A stretch of 10,388 nt of DNA from Firmicutes bacterium UBA3936 (GCA_002385745.1 DGEC01000014.1:1-10388); one strand, 5' to 3'; shown: positions 1 to 6,730, counted from the first letter of the stretch. Program-made: numbers and translations. The notes: generated from the sequence alone by a model not told the origin.

Positions 1-936
1 AATTTTATTTTCAAACTCATCTTCCGTAAAATAGCGAAGCTGTTCGTGCCAGCTTGCCGGCAGCAGGGGAAACAGCTTTTCTTCCATCTGGCGGCTTTCA
101 ATTTCTTTAATAACTTCGTCCAGGCCGGCAACGGCCCTTTTAACCGGTGAAACAATGTCCCGGGTCAACACCTCCGGCAGGTCATGGAAAAGCCCCCCCA
201 GGAAATTGTTGACTACCCGCTGGTTGCAGGCTTCCAGTTCAATGCTGATCAGGTAGGAAAGCATGGCAACAATTAGCATATGCCCAAGTACTGACGTTTC
301 CGGCAGGCGGGGCGTCTGTGCCCAGCGCTGCTGAAAGCGCAGCTGTCCCACAAGGTCCATGAAATGGCTTGTTCTTTTGCCAAGCTGCAGCTTCTGGACT
401 CCGGCCAGGTGATAGTGGTCCTCAATTTCATCTTCAATAGCCCTTTTGGTTTCCTCCAGCCCGTAAAGGTTGGCATTTAAATGATAGATAAATCTAAACT
501 CCCAGTTTGTCGCCAGGTAATGGGATGCTTTCAGCAGGACTTTTTCCGGAGCGCTGTATGAGCTGTCCAGAAGATATGCCTTAAATTTGGCAAAGAAGTC
601 GTCTTTCATACCTCCCAGGCAGTCCTCAAGCCGTGTCAACACCCACTGGTTCAGCCTTTCCCCCTTTTCCGCCATTAATTTGTGAAAAATGGGCGGTTTG
701 ATGTCCGTTAAAATAATGCGGTGCAGAAACTCAAAAATTCCGCCTTCCAGCAGGCGTTTCCAGTTTATATCCGCCTTCCTGTCCGTTTCCTCAAACTTGG
801 CCAGAAGGTAGGCATAAATCATTTTGTGGGCTTGTTTATCAAGTTCCGTAAAGCCTTTGTGCGGCCTGTTATGATCATTCCAGCGTTGAATAGTGGCCGC
901 CTCAAACAACAACTGCAGCAGTTCTTTTTTAATCAT
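1..936 (-). CDS. HD-domain phosphohydrolase, YfbR-type, tandem HD modules (partial, C-terminus outside window)
   Basis: The first 312 codons are visible; the frame is still open at position 1, so the C-terminus is missing. The ATG at 936 has AGGAG 7-8 bases upstream. Residues 219-266 carry a YfbR/HD_3-like signature: H219, then H251-D252 in FHDLPEVLTRDIVSPVK. The E255 and D260 positions match the ExxxxD of E. coli YfbR, a metal-dependent 5'-deoxynucleotidase. YfbR itself is about 200 residues, so this protein is much longer. Residues 37-84 look like a degenerate earlier copy of the same module (H37, E69-F70, D78, with identical spacings). The run of seven G (C on the plus strand, about 193-199) keeps the frame, so there is no frameshift. 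Inferred role: cytoplasmic metal-dependent nucleotide phosphohydrolase; the substrate is unknown and a signalling role is possible. It is preceded by the terminator of the ferredoxin operon, so it probably has its own promoter, which I could not identify. Confidence 0.82.
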   Translation of the reverse strand, partial: MIKKELLQLLFEAATIQRWNDHNRPHKGFTELDKQAHKMIYAYLLAKFEETDRKADINWKRLLEGGIFEFLHRIILTDIKPPIFHKLMAEKGERLNQWVLTRLEDCLGGMKDDFFAKFKAYLLDSSYSAPEKVLLKASHYLATNWEFRFIYHLNANLYGLEETKRAIEDEIEDHYHLAGVQKLQLGKRTSHFMDLVGQLRFQQRWAQTPRLPETSVLGHMLIVAMLSYLISIELEACNQRVVNNFLGGLFHDLPEVLTRDIVSPVKRAVAGLDEVIKEIESRQMEEKLFPLLPASWHEQLRYFTEDEFENKI

Positions 937-1003
937 GACAAGCTCCTATCGTTTGACATAAAGAATCTCTTTTTTTGATATTCACCCTGCAGCGGTCTTT
1001 TCC

Positions 1004-1039
1004 CTGCCGGGCAGCCAGGCCCAGCGGGCTGCCCGGCAG
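1004..1039. repeat. Perfect 13-bp GC-rich inverted repeat (hairpin)
   Basis: CTGCCGGGCAGCC at 1004-1016 is perfectly complementary to GGCTGCCCGGCAG at 1027-1039, with a 10-base loop. Reading the plus strand, TTTTGC follows directly, like a weak intrinsic terminator. Reading the minus strand, no T-run follows. It sits between two minus-strand genes, upstream of the HD gene. It could be a back-up terminator, an RNA stability element or part of a small plus-strand transcript. The repeat is certain; its role is not. Confidence 0.6.
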
Positions 1040-1044
1040 TTTTG

Positions 1045-1090
1045 CAAAAAAGAGCCTGTATTATATCTCCGCAAGAGACAATATACAGGC
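1045..1090 (-). terminator. Rho-independent terminator of the flavoprotein-ferredoxin operon
   Basis: On the minus strand an imperfect 16-base stem (1090-1075 with 1069-1054, outer eight pairs GCCTGTAT/ATACAGGC perfect) with a 5-base loop is followed by TCTTTTTTG. It starts about 16 bases after the ferredoxin stop codon, as expected for an intrinsic terminator. Confidence 0.8.
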
Positions 1091-1105
1091 ATAATACAGA
1101 CAGGA

Positions 1106-1405
1106 TTATTTTAGCCGGAAAACTTCGCCTGTCTCTTTATCCCGCCAGTATCCCCGCTGCTGCAGGGGCCAGTTGAATTTCACGGCTCCCGGATGCGGGC
1201 AGTCGTTGACACAGCAGCCGCAGTACCAGCACTCATCGGGGTGAAGTATAATTGGCGGTTTTCCCTTCTCCGGATTGGGGATAAAGACGTCTATCTGGCA
1301 AACTTCCACACAACGATTGCAGCCGACACACTTTTCCGGGTTAAAAATTACCGGTGTGTTCGGCGTGGTAATATTGGGAAGCGCTACTGTTTTTTTATCG
1401 GTCAT
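1106..1405 (-). CDS. Ferredoxin-like protein with two [4Fe-4S] clusters, partner of the flavoprotein
   Basis: This 99-residue iron-sulfur protein should accept or donate electrons for the flavoprotein encoded just upstream. Two four-cysteine motifs are visible: C26-x2-C29-x2-C32-x3-C36 and C59-x2-C62-x2-C65-x3-C69-P, each fitting one [4Fe-4S] cluster. C64 is an extra cysteine. The CWYCGCC stretch resembles the second-cluster region of AprB, the beta subunit of adenylylsulfate reductase, but the long AprB C-terminal tail and the insertion in its first cluster motif are absent. The ATG at 1405 is preferred over an upstream start at 1465 because GAGGAGG (1414-1420) lies 8 bases before it; the longer form would overlap the flavoprotein gene by 47 bases. 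The ribosome binding site overlaps the flavoprotein stop codon, which suggests translational coupling. No signal peptide is seen, so it is cytoplasmic. The exact electron partners are unknown. Confidence 0.9.
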   Translation of the reverse strand: MTDKKTVALPNITTPNTPVIFNPEKCVGCNRCVEVCQIDVFIPNPEKGKPPIILHPDECWYCGCCVNDCPHPGAVKFNWPLQQRGYWRDKETGEVFRLK

Positions 1406-1413
1406 GCTTTTTT

Positions 1414-1420
1414 CCTCCTC
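1414..1420 (-). promoter_or_regulatory. Ribosome binding site deciding the ferredoxin start, overlapping the upstream stop codon
   Basis: GAGGAGG on the minus strand lies 8 bases before the ATG at 1405 and covers part of the flavoprotein TGA (1421-1419). It supports the 99-residue start and coupling of the two genes. Confidence 0.8.
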
Positions 1421-3305
1421 ATTTCCCCTGGTATACACCTTGATAGTCCCGGTTGTGGGCTTCATAATTTTTCCTCATATCACCCCAGAAGTACTGGGGC
1501 AGCATCCTGGTCACCGCTTTCCCGTTTTCATTTTTTATAACTAGATATTTGTTCCACTCTTCGGGATCCACCTCAGGATAGTCTATCCGGTAAAAATCAA
1601 GCAGCTTGCTGCTTGCCTTCCTGGCCAGCGACGCCTGGATGATAATTTTGCCGTGGGTAAGAAGGCTTAAATCTTCCAGGCTGCGCATTAGTTTATGGGG
1701 ATCCAGGGCATAAAGCCTGGGTACATACTCCTCTTCGATTTCCTGCAGCGTCTGCAGCCCCAATTGCAGCAGAGAATCGGTCAAGTATTCACTGCAGAAA
1801 TATTGCATTGCCCTGCCAATACCGGCATGCAGTTCTTTCCATTCTATGCCGCCGCTCCTTTTGACCGGTGCATAAATACGTTCCTTCTTTTTTGCCACTT
1901 GTTCCGCTGAAATAACAGGTTCGGCCGCTTCCTTTGCATATGCCGCCGCTTTGCGGCCGGCATACCTGCCGGTGGCGGCGCAGAAGCTGTGGTCCCGGGC
2001 TGCAAACATCTGCTCCCCGGCGGCATAGAGGCCTTCTAGGCTGGTTCTTAAATTCCAGTCCACAAGAACCCCTCCCCGGCCGGGAACACGCCATTGCCTG
2101 GGACTGTCACCCTCAAGAAGCTGGTAGCTCATCAGCTGGTGCTTGGCGGGATCAAAACCGGCAGCTGTATAAGTATCAACGATAATCCGGGAAGTTGATT
2201 CTTCCCGCAACATCATAAACCAGGTAGCCCGCTGTTCCTCGGGCGGCATGGCCGGGAAATCCCCGTAAAAAGGCAGGGCATACTCGCCTTTTAAGACTCC
2301 TTCCCGGATGGTTGGCAGCAACCGGATAAAGGCGTCGGGCATGCTGCCGTCCCGCCAGCCCTGGGTGGGAATGGGCAGTTTTTTGCCGTTGGCGTCAACC
2401 AGCTGCACATTCTCGTAACTGGCATCGCCGGCTCCGCCGTACCAGGTGTGCCGGAAGCCGAGCCCCAGTACCAGCGGACCCGTCGTTTCCATCAGTGTCA
2501 ATTCGGCGCCTGCCCTCCAGGCCATGGCAAAACCGTCTCCCGTCATGGTGCGCGAGCGGAAACTGTTATACCCGGAAAGCTCGGTATTTAGGACATACAG
2601 GGTATGGTTCCCCGCTGTGCAGAGAATAGTGGCCTTGGCCTTGAAAACCAGAAATTCTCCCGTACGGTTGTTGAATCCTACCGCCCCTACAACCCGCCTG
2701 CCCGGTATGCCGTGCTCATTCAGCAGGCCTGTAACCATGACCCGGTCAAAAATACGCACCCCGAGACGCTTGCATTCTCTCTTCAGGGCAGGCTTAAAGG
2801 TAGAACCCCAAACCCGGAGGACGGTATTCCGGCAGTGGTCCTTGTTCTGGCGCGGGGAAGCCATCAGTTTTGTTTTTTCATCCCTTCCTTCCACTCCCAG
2901 GTACTCGTCCCTGTCATCCCTGATTTTCGCGCCCATCTGCTCATATTCCAGAAGCGTGTCATAGCCTTCGCGGCATTGAATCTGAGTACCGATGCCGTTT
3001 GAATAGGGTCCTGTCATCTCCTGCGCCCATTCATCGGGATCAACTTTGGACAGCGGGTTTGTGGGGATATCGCAATAATGGTCACAGCCGGGTCCCCCCG
3101 CTCCACTTCTGATTGTATCTCCCTTTTCCACCAGTATTACCCTGGCACCGTTCCTGGCGGCGCTAATGGCAGCCCAGCAGCCCGCAATGCCGCCGCCGAC
3201 AACCAGTACGTCTCCCTCAATTTCCCGTCCGGCATCATAGTTTACCGGGTACGGCCAGTCCGGGACCTTGCCTTCCCGGAGCAGAAAATCATGCCATGTC
3301 GTCAT
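1419..3305 (-). CDS. FAD-dependent oxidoreductase of the fumarate reductase/AprA flavoprotein superfamily
   Basis: This is a 628-residue flavoprotein. The N-terminal dinucleotide-binding motif is GDVLVVGGGIAGCWAA (31-46), with E60 at the end of the second strand as the expected FAD ribose ligand. RSGAGG (66-71) is comparable to the RSGA of AprA. TGDGFAMAWRAGAEL (255-269) and GGVLVDWNLRTSLEGLYAAGE (411-431) are the conserved downstream FAD-contact segments of the FAD_binding_2 family. A helical C-terminal domain (about 470-610) ends in a YPExDPEEWNKY segment like the C-terminal domain of these enzymes. Length fits AprA or SdhA. The usual covalent-FAD signature of SdhA/FrdA is not evident, and no membrane anchor or sulfate-reduction gene lies nearby. 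The ATG at 3305 has GGGGAGG about 8 bases upstream. The ferredoxin follows after 13 bases. Inferred role: cytoplasmic redox enzyme of unknown substrate working with the ferredoxin. Annotation as true adenylylsulfate reductase would be over-specific. Confidence 0.88.
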   Translation of the reverse strand: MTTWHDFLLREGKVPDWPYPVNYDAGREIEGDVLVVGGGIAGCWAAISAARNGARVILVEKGDTIRSGAGGPGCDHYCDIPTNPLSKVDPDEWAQEMTGPYSNGIGTQIQCREGYDTLLEYEQMGAKIRDDRDEYLGVEGRDEKTKLMASPRQNKDHCRNTVLRVWGSTFKPALKRECKRLGVRIFDRVMVTGLLNEHGIPGRRVVGAVGFNNRTGEFLVFKAKATILCTAGNHTLYVLNTELSGYNSFRSRTMTGDGFAMAWRAGAELTLMETTGPLVLGLGFRHTWYGGAGDASYENVQLVDANGKKLPIPTQGWRDGSMPDAFIRLLPTIREGVLKGEYALPFYGDFPAMPPEEQRATWFMMLREESTSRIIVDTYTAAGFDPAKHQLMSYQLLEGDSPRQWRVPGRGGVLVDWNLRTSLEGLYAAGEQMFAARDHSFCAATGRYAGRKAAAYAKEAAEPVISAEQVAKKKERIYAPVKRSGGIEWKELHAGIGRAMQYFCSEYLTDSLLQLGLQTLQEIEEEYVPRLYALDPHKLMRSLEDLSLLTHGKIIIQASLARKASSKLLDFYRIDYPEVDPEEWNKYLVIKNENGKAVTRMLPQYFWGDMRKNYEAHNRDYQGVYQGK

Positions 3306-3360
3306 TCTTCAGCCTCCCCTGTCTTTTAATCTATTAACAGCTCCCAACAATAAAACCTTA

Positions 3361-3366
3361 ATTATA
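3361..3366 (-). promoter_or_regulatory. Candidate -10 element for the flavoprotein operon
   Basis: TATAAT on the minus strand, about 55 bases before the flavoprotein ATG. The AT-rich region upstream has no good -35 at 17 bases; TTGCCA occurs at 22 bases, which is too far. This suggests an activator-dependent or weak promoter. Confidence 0.4.
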
Positions 3367-3383
3367 CAGTAACATTTAAATTG

Positions 3384-3398
3384 AATATTGGCAATATT
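3384..3398. promoter_or_regulatory. Palindromic operator candidate upstream of the flavoprotein operon
   Basis: AATATTG-G-CAATATT is a 15-base inverted repeat with a single central base. It is centred about 27 bases upstream of the candidate TATAAT, so it would overlap the -35 position. A dimeric regulator could bind here. The regulator family is not identifiable from the sequence. Confidence 0.4.
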
Positions 3399-3454
3399 AA
3401 CACTAGTAAAAACACTTTTGCAGGGGTTCCAAAGCTCCCGTCCGGGTTCTTTTT

Positions 3455-6058
3455 TCAGGCTTTCATCCTCTGAATCAGTTTTACTGCCTCAACAAAAGGA
3501 ACAATGGCAAAGGAAAGGAGAATTGCATAAAGCCACTGGCTGCCCGAAAGGGCCGTTACCTTGAACAAAGAGGCCAAGGCGGGAACACCTAGAATCAGTG
3601 CATTGAGAGAAAAGAGCAAAAAGCCGCCCAGCAAGATAATGCCGTTGTTGAAAGTCTGCAGGGAAAAGACAGTTTCACTGCCGCGCTTAATGTTTATGGC
3701 ATGGGCAAACTGTGATGTGGACAGTGTGACAAAGGCCATGGTTGTAGCTACTGCCGGAGAAACACGGATGCCCAGGTAATACGAAGCAAGAGTAAACAAG
3801 GCAATAAACAGTCCCTGGTAAATAATATTTACGGCCAACCCCCCGGCAAAAAAGCTTTCCCGGGTATCCCGCGGCGGTTCATTCATTAAAGAAGGCCCGG
3901 CTTTATCCACTCCCAGGCCGATAGCCGGAATGCTGTCTGTAACCAGGTTGATCCAGAGAATGTGGACAGGGCTCAAAAAACTTACACCTGCAGGCAAAAC
4001 CAGTGTGGCGATAAAAAGTGAGAGAACTTCACTCATATTCGTAGACAGCAGGAACTGCACAGCTTTACGGATATTGGTGTAAATTTTCCGCCCCTCTTCC
4101 ACGGCACTGACAATGGTGGCAAAATTATCATCGGCAAGCAGCATATCCGAAACATCTTTGGCAACATCCGTCCCCGTAATGCCCATACTGATACCGATAT
4201 CGGCAATTTTGAGAGAAGGAGCATCGTTAACCCCGTCGCCGGTCATAGCCACCACTTTGCCGGCTTTTTTCCAGGCTTTTACGATTCTCACTTTATGCTC
4301 GGGAGTTACCCGGGCATATACTTTATAACGATCCAGAACGGAAGCAAACTGTCCGTCACTAAGAGCATCCAGTTCACGACCCTCAATTGCCTCGGAGGCA
4401 TCCGTTATTATCCCGAGATCAAGGGCGACGGCAACGGCCGTTGCTATATGGTCTCCGGTAATCATAACCGGCGTTATTCCGGCGTCTTTGCATTTTTTAA
4501 CCGCAGCATACGCTTCGGGACGCGGCGGGTCTATCATTCCCACAAGACCGGTAAATATCAGTTTCTCTTCCGGCTCCTCGTCCTGGCGGTGCGGTTTGTA
4601 AGCCCCTCCGATCACCCGCAGGGCTTTGTTTGCCATTTCCCTGTTGGCCTCTTGTACGCCGGCGGCATCTTCTTCTGTCAGGGGAAGCACGGTGCTTCCG
4701 TCGTAAATATGGGTGCAGATTTTCAGCAGTTCATCGGGAGCGCCCTTGGTATGGACAACAGATCCGTCTTTCCCGGCATTTATGACAGTCATCATTTTGC
4801 GCTCCGAATCAAACGGCAGCCCTGCCAGCCTTTTGCTCTTTTGAAAATCTTGCAAAGAATATTTTTGCAATACAAACCGCTTCAGTGCCGTTTCCGTCGG
4901 GTCGCCGATTTCTTTGTCACCGTCAATTTCCGCATCATTGGCAAGCATTAAGATATCCGCAAGCTTCCGGTCGTTGATTTTAGCCAGATAGTCACCGGCA
5001 CTGTAATGCCGGCCGCCAAACCATATCTGTTTTACCGCCATCTTATTTTGAGTCAAAGTACCGGTTTTGTCGGTACAAATTATTTCCGCCCCTCCCAGAG
5101 TTTCCACCGCCGGGAGTTTGCGGATGATAGCTTTTCTCTTTGCCATACGGGTCACACCAAGGGCCATAACAACCGTAACAACGGCAGGCAGTCCCTCGGG
5201 GATGGCGGCAACCGCCAGACTGACGGCCAATAAAAAGGCCTGCAGCACAACGGAAAGGCTTAACTCCCTCAGCTTAAAAAGGGTTGCAAGAAAAATGACA
5301 AGACTGATGCCAAGCACCGCCCGGGTTATAATGACTCCGATTTCAGCCAGCTTGCGCTGCAGGGGCGTTTTTTCCTCTTCGGCAGAAATGATGAGACCGG
5401 CTATCCGTCCGATTTCCGTGTTCATTCCCGTTGCCGTAACCACTCCACTGCCCCTGCCATAGACCACGGTGCTGCCGCTAAAAGCCATATTAATCCGGTC
5501 TCCTAGGGGACAGTCCGCAGTGCAAACATCTTCGGCATCTTTTTCGGACGGTACCGACTCACCGGTCAGGGAAGCTTCTTCGATCCGCAGGGAAGAACTC
5601 TCCAAAAGCCGCATATCTGCCGGCACCATATCTCCCGCATCAAGCAGCACAATATCTCCCGGAACAATCATTTCTACCGCAATGGAACGTACCTGTCCGT
5701 CACGCAGTGCTTTTGCCTGCGCGGCGCTGATTTTTTTCAGTGCTTCAATGGCCTTTTCCGCCTTGCTTTCCTGGACAAGGCCAATAACGGTATTTAAGGC
5801 AACCACTGCCAGGATAATGACAGTATCGGCCGCTTCCTTAAGCAGACCCGATACTGCTGCAGCTGCAATCAAAATAACAACCATGGGGTCCCTTGCCTGT
5901 TCCCAGATCTTCTGCAGCAAAGTTTTCTTTGCTTTTTCCTCCAGGACGTTTCTGCCATAGCGGCTTAAACGCTCCGCCGCCTGTTTTTCCGAAAGACCCT
6001 TCTCCCGGGCTTCAATTGCCTGAAGTACGTCTTTTTTTGTTTGCGCGTACGGAACCAA
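3455..6058 (-). CDS. P-type (P2-type) Ca2+-transporting ATPase
   Basis: An 867-residue membrane pump exporting a cation, most likely Ca2+, from the cytoplasm by ATP hydrolysis. All core motifs are present: actuator TGES (165-168), M4 PEGLP (287-291), phosphorylation motif DKTGTLT with D330, nucleotide-binding KGAPD (438-442), TGDH (534-537) and TGDGVNDAP (606-614). About ten membrane segments are visible: M1-M2 near 57-97, M3-M4 near 241-302, M5-M10 from 668 to 860. By alignment with SERCA, calcium ligands E309, N768, E771, N796, T799 and D800 correspond to E288, N674, E677, N704, T707 and D708. The E908 position in M8 appears to be Q783. The start is TTG: TAG and TAA stops lie directly upstream in frame, and GGGA sits 6 bases before it. 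The N-terminal GLSxxxAxxRLxxYGxN motif confirms the full length. It may be cotranscribed with the upstream Spo0E gene (87 bases away). I see no convincing terminator downstream. Confidence 0.95.
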   Translation of the reverse strand: MVPYAQTKKDVLQAIEAREKGLSEKQAAERLSRYGRNVLEEKAKKTLLQKIWEQARDPMVVILIAAAAVSGLLKEAADTVIILAVVALNTVIGLVQESKAEKAIEALKKISAAQAKALRDGQVRSIAVEMIVPGDIVLLDAGDMVPADMRLLESSSLRIEEASLTGESVPSEKDAEDVCTADCPLGDRINMAFSGSTVVYGRGSGVVTATGMNTEIGRIAGLIISAEEEKTPLQRKLAEIGVIITRAVLGISLVIFLATLFKLRELSLSVVLQAFLLAVSLAVAAIPEGLPAVVTVVMALGVTRMAKRKAIIRKLPAVETLGGAEIICTDKTGTLTQNKMAVKQIWFGGRHYSAGDYLAKINDRKLADILMLANDAEIDGDKEIGDPTETALKRFVLQKYSLQDFQKSKRLAGLPFDSERKMMTVINAGKDGSVVHTKGAPDELLKICTHIYDGSTVLPLTEEDAAGVQEANREMANKALRVIGGAYKPHRQDEEPEEKLIFTGLVGMIDPPRPEAYAAVKKCKDAGITPVMITGDHIATAVAVALDLGIITDASEAIEGRELDALSDGQFASVLDRYKVYARVTPEHKVRIVKAWKKAGKVVAMTGDGVNDAPSLKIADIGISMGITGTDVAKDVSDMLLADDNFATIVSAVEEGRKIYTNIRKAVQFLLSTNMSEVLSLFIATLVLPAGVSFLSPVHILWINLVTDSIPAIGLGVDKAGPSLMNEPPRDTRESFFAGGLAVNIIYQGLFIALFTLASYYLGIRVSPAVATTMAFVTLSTSQFAHAINIKRGSETVFSLQTFNNGIILLGGFLLFSLNALILGVPALASLFKVTALSGSQWLYAILLSFAIVPFVEAVKLIQRMKA

Positions 6059-6145
6059 TTACTATCCCTTTCTTGTTTCCCCGTACAGTAGCCCGTCCGT
6101 TTCTCTGCCGAAACCGGGACTTGCCGTTCTGCCCTGCATAAAAAA

Positions 6146-6409
6146 TTAATTTGACATCCCGGTTTTAAAGCGATACCAGCAATTAATCAGTCTGTCAATT
6201 TTTTTGCTCTGATTTAGCAGTTCCTCACTGCTTAAATCCTTTTCAGCAGCAAGCCAGTTCAGAATTTCCCTTTCCCTCTCCAACTTCCTGAGCAAATCCT
6301 TCTTGTTAATCCTCTTGTTTGTCTCCTGTGTCTCCTGCGATTCCAACAATGTATCTGCCGGGGACATGATTCTTTTGCCTGTGCAATCATAATTACGATA
6401 ATGTTGCAA
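6146..6409 (-). CDS. Spo0E-like aspartyl-phosphate phosphatase (sporulation regulator)
   Basis: The 87-residue protein matches the small Spo0E family (PF09388 type). Two helices span about residues 36-81, the first LLRKLEREREILNWL and the second with the signature NQSKKIDRLINCWYR, corresponding to the family S-Q-x-L-D-x-L-I pattern. The Q is replaced by K and the L by I. Known members dephosphorylate Spo0A~P and so delay sporulation; the substrate here is inferred. The start is TTG at 6409: GGAGGT lies 7 bases upstream and a TAG stop is immediately before it in frame. An internal ATG at 6367 would give 73 residues and has a poor ribosome binding site, but the conserved core would remain intact. 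The first 30 or so residues do not resemble the family core. The Ca2+ ATPase gene follows after 87 bases on the same strand. Confidence 0.78.
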   Translation of the reverse strand: MQHYRNYDCTGKRIMSPADTLLESQETQETNKRINKKDLLRKLEREREILNWLAAEKDLSSEELLNQSKKIDRLINCWYRFKTGMSN

Positions 6410-6416
6410 CTAAAAT

Positions 6417-6422
6417 ACCTCC
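6417..6422 (-). promoter_or_regulatory. Ribosome binding site deciding the TTG start of the Spo0E-like gene
   Basis: GGAGGT on the minus strand, 7 bases before TTG at 6409. No comparable site precedes the internal ATG at 6367, so the TTG is preferred. Confidence 0.7.
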
Positions 6423-6685
6423 AATTCATAATTTCTGTCGCATCCTCAATAATATACCGTGCATTGAGTGTGCTTTGCTTCTTTTTCCGTTTCTGACAAA
6501 ATTGCTGCCGTATCTTCTTTTTTTTACCGGTCCGGCTTACTGCAATATCAACTCCCTCCGACGTGCCTTTTATATAAAAAAGAAAACGGAAAACCTGACC
6601 TCCGGTAGCAGCCGGCATTCATTTTTCCAAGAACTTCTTCTCCCAAGGCTCTCCTTTTTCCTGCTCTCCGGATATAAGCCTGTAA
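6423..6685. other. Intergenic region between divergent transcription units; no supported gene
   Basis: Open frames on both strands here have no ribosome binding site of note and low-complexity translations rich in K, F, L and S. The stretch must hold the promoter of the minus-strand Spo0E-like gene, but I found only a weak TATATT on the minus strand (about 6453-6458) without a matching -35. On the minus strand a loose hairpin (arms GGAAAA and TTTTCC around a CCGG/CCGG core, roughly 6590-6630) is followed by GTTTTCTTTTTT and could be an attenuator, but the pairing is poor. Confidence 0.5.
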
Positions 6686-6707
6686 GGTATATTTTTAATG
6701 ATATACC
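6686..6707. promoter_or_regulatory. Palindromic operator candidate upstream of the double MoaF gene
   Basis: GGTATAT (6686-6692) and ATATACC (6701-6707) form a perfect 7-bp inverted repeat with an 8-base spacer. It ends 17 bases before the -10 element, so it covers the -35 position of the promoter. This fits a repressor or activator site for a dimeric regulator. Confidence 0.45.
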
Positions 6708-6721
6708 AAATGACTGTATTC

Positions 6722-6730
6722 TGCTATAAT
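6722..6730 (+). promoter_or_regulatory. Extended -10 promoter of the double MoaF gene
   Basis: TGCTATAAT is a perfect extended -10 (TGnTATAAT). The -35 at 17 bases (TATACC, 6702-6707) is poor and lies inside the palindrome. Predicted transcription start is near 6737, giving a leader of about 78 bases. Confidence 0.6.

Noticed and set aside
175..205. Possible frameshift in the HD gene at a G-run, where a quick reading gives an early stop
   Set aside because: Counting the run gives seven bases, which keeps the frame and yields an intact HDLPEVLTRD motif through to position 1.
1106..1465. Longer 119-residue form of the ferredoxin
   Set aside because: The extra 20 residues lie inside the flavoprotein coding region, and a strong ribosome binding site precedes the start at 1405.
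3420..3454. Possible terminator for the Ca2+ ATPase gene
   Set aside because: The repeats GAACCC and GGAACCC are direct, not inverted, and the only stem (CCCG/CGGG) has a 2-base loop. The T-run belongs to the opposite strand.
4295..4951. 218-residue plus-strand open frame opposite the Ca2+ ATPase
   Set aside because: It lies fully antisense to a gene with every P-type ATPase motif, has no ribosome binding site of note, and its translation resembles no family.
6092..6118. GTTTC/GAAAC hairpin between the Spo0E-like gene and the Ca2+ ATPase gene
   Set aside because: Short interrupted stem without a T-run on the minus strand, so not called as a terminator.
6259..6729. Open frames on both strands around the Spo0E-like gene's upstream region (6259-6618 minus, 6475-6729 plus)
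   Set aside because: Low-complexity translations, no good ribosome binding site, and the minus frame overlaps the better supported Spo0E-like gene in another frame.
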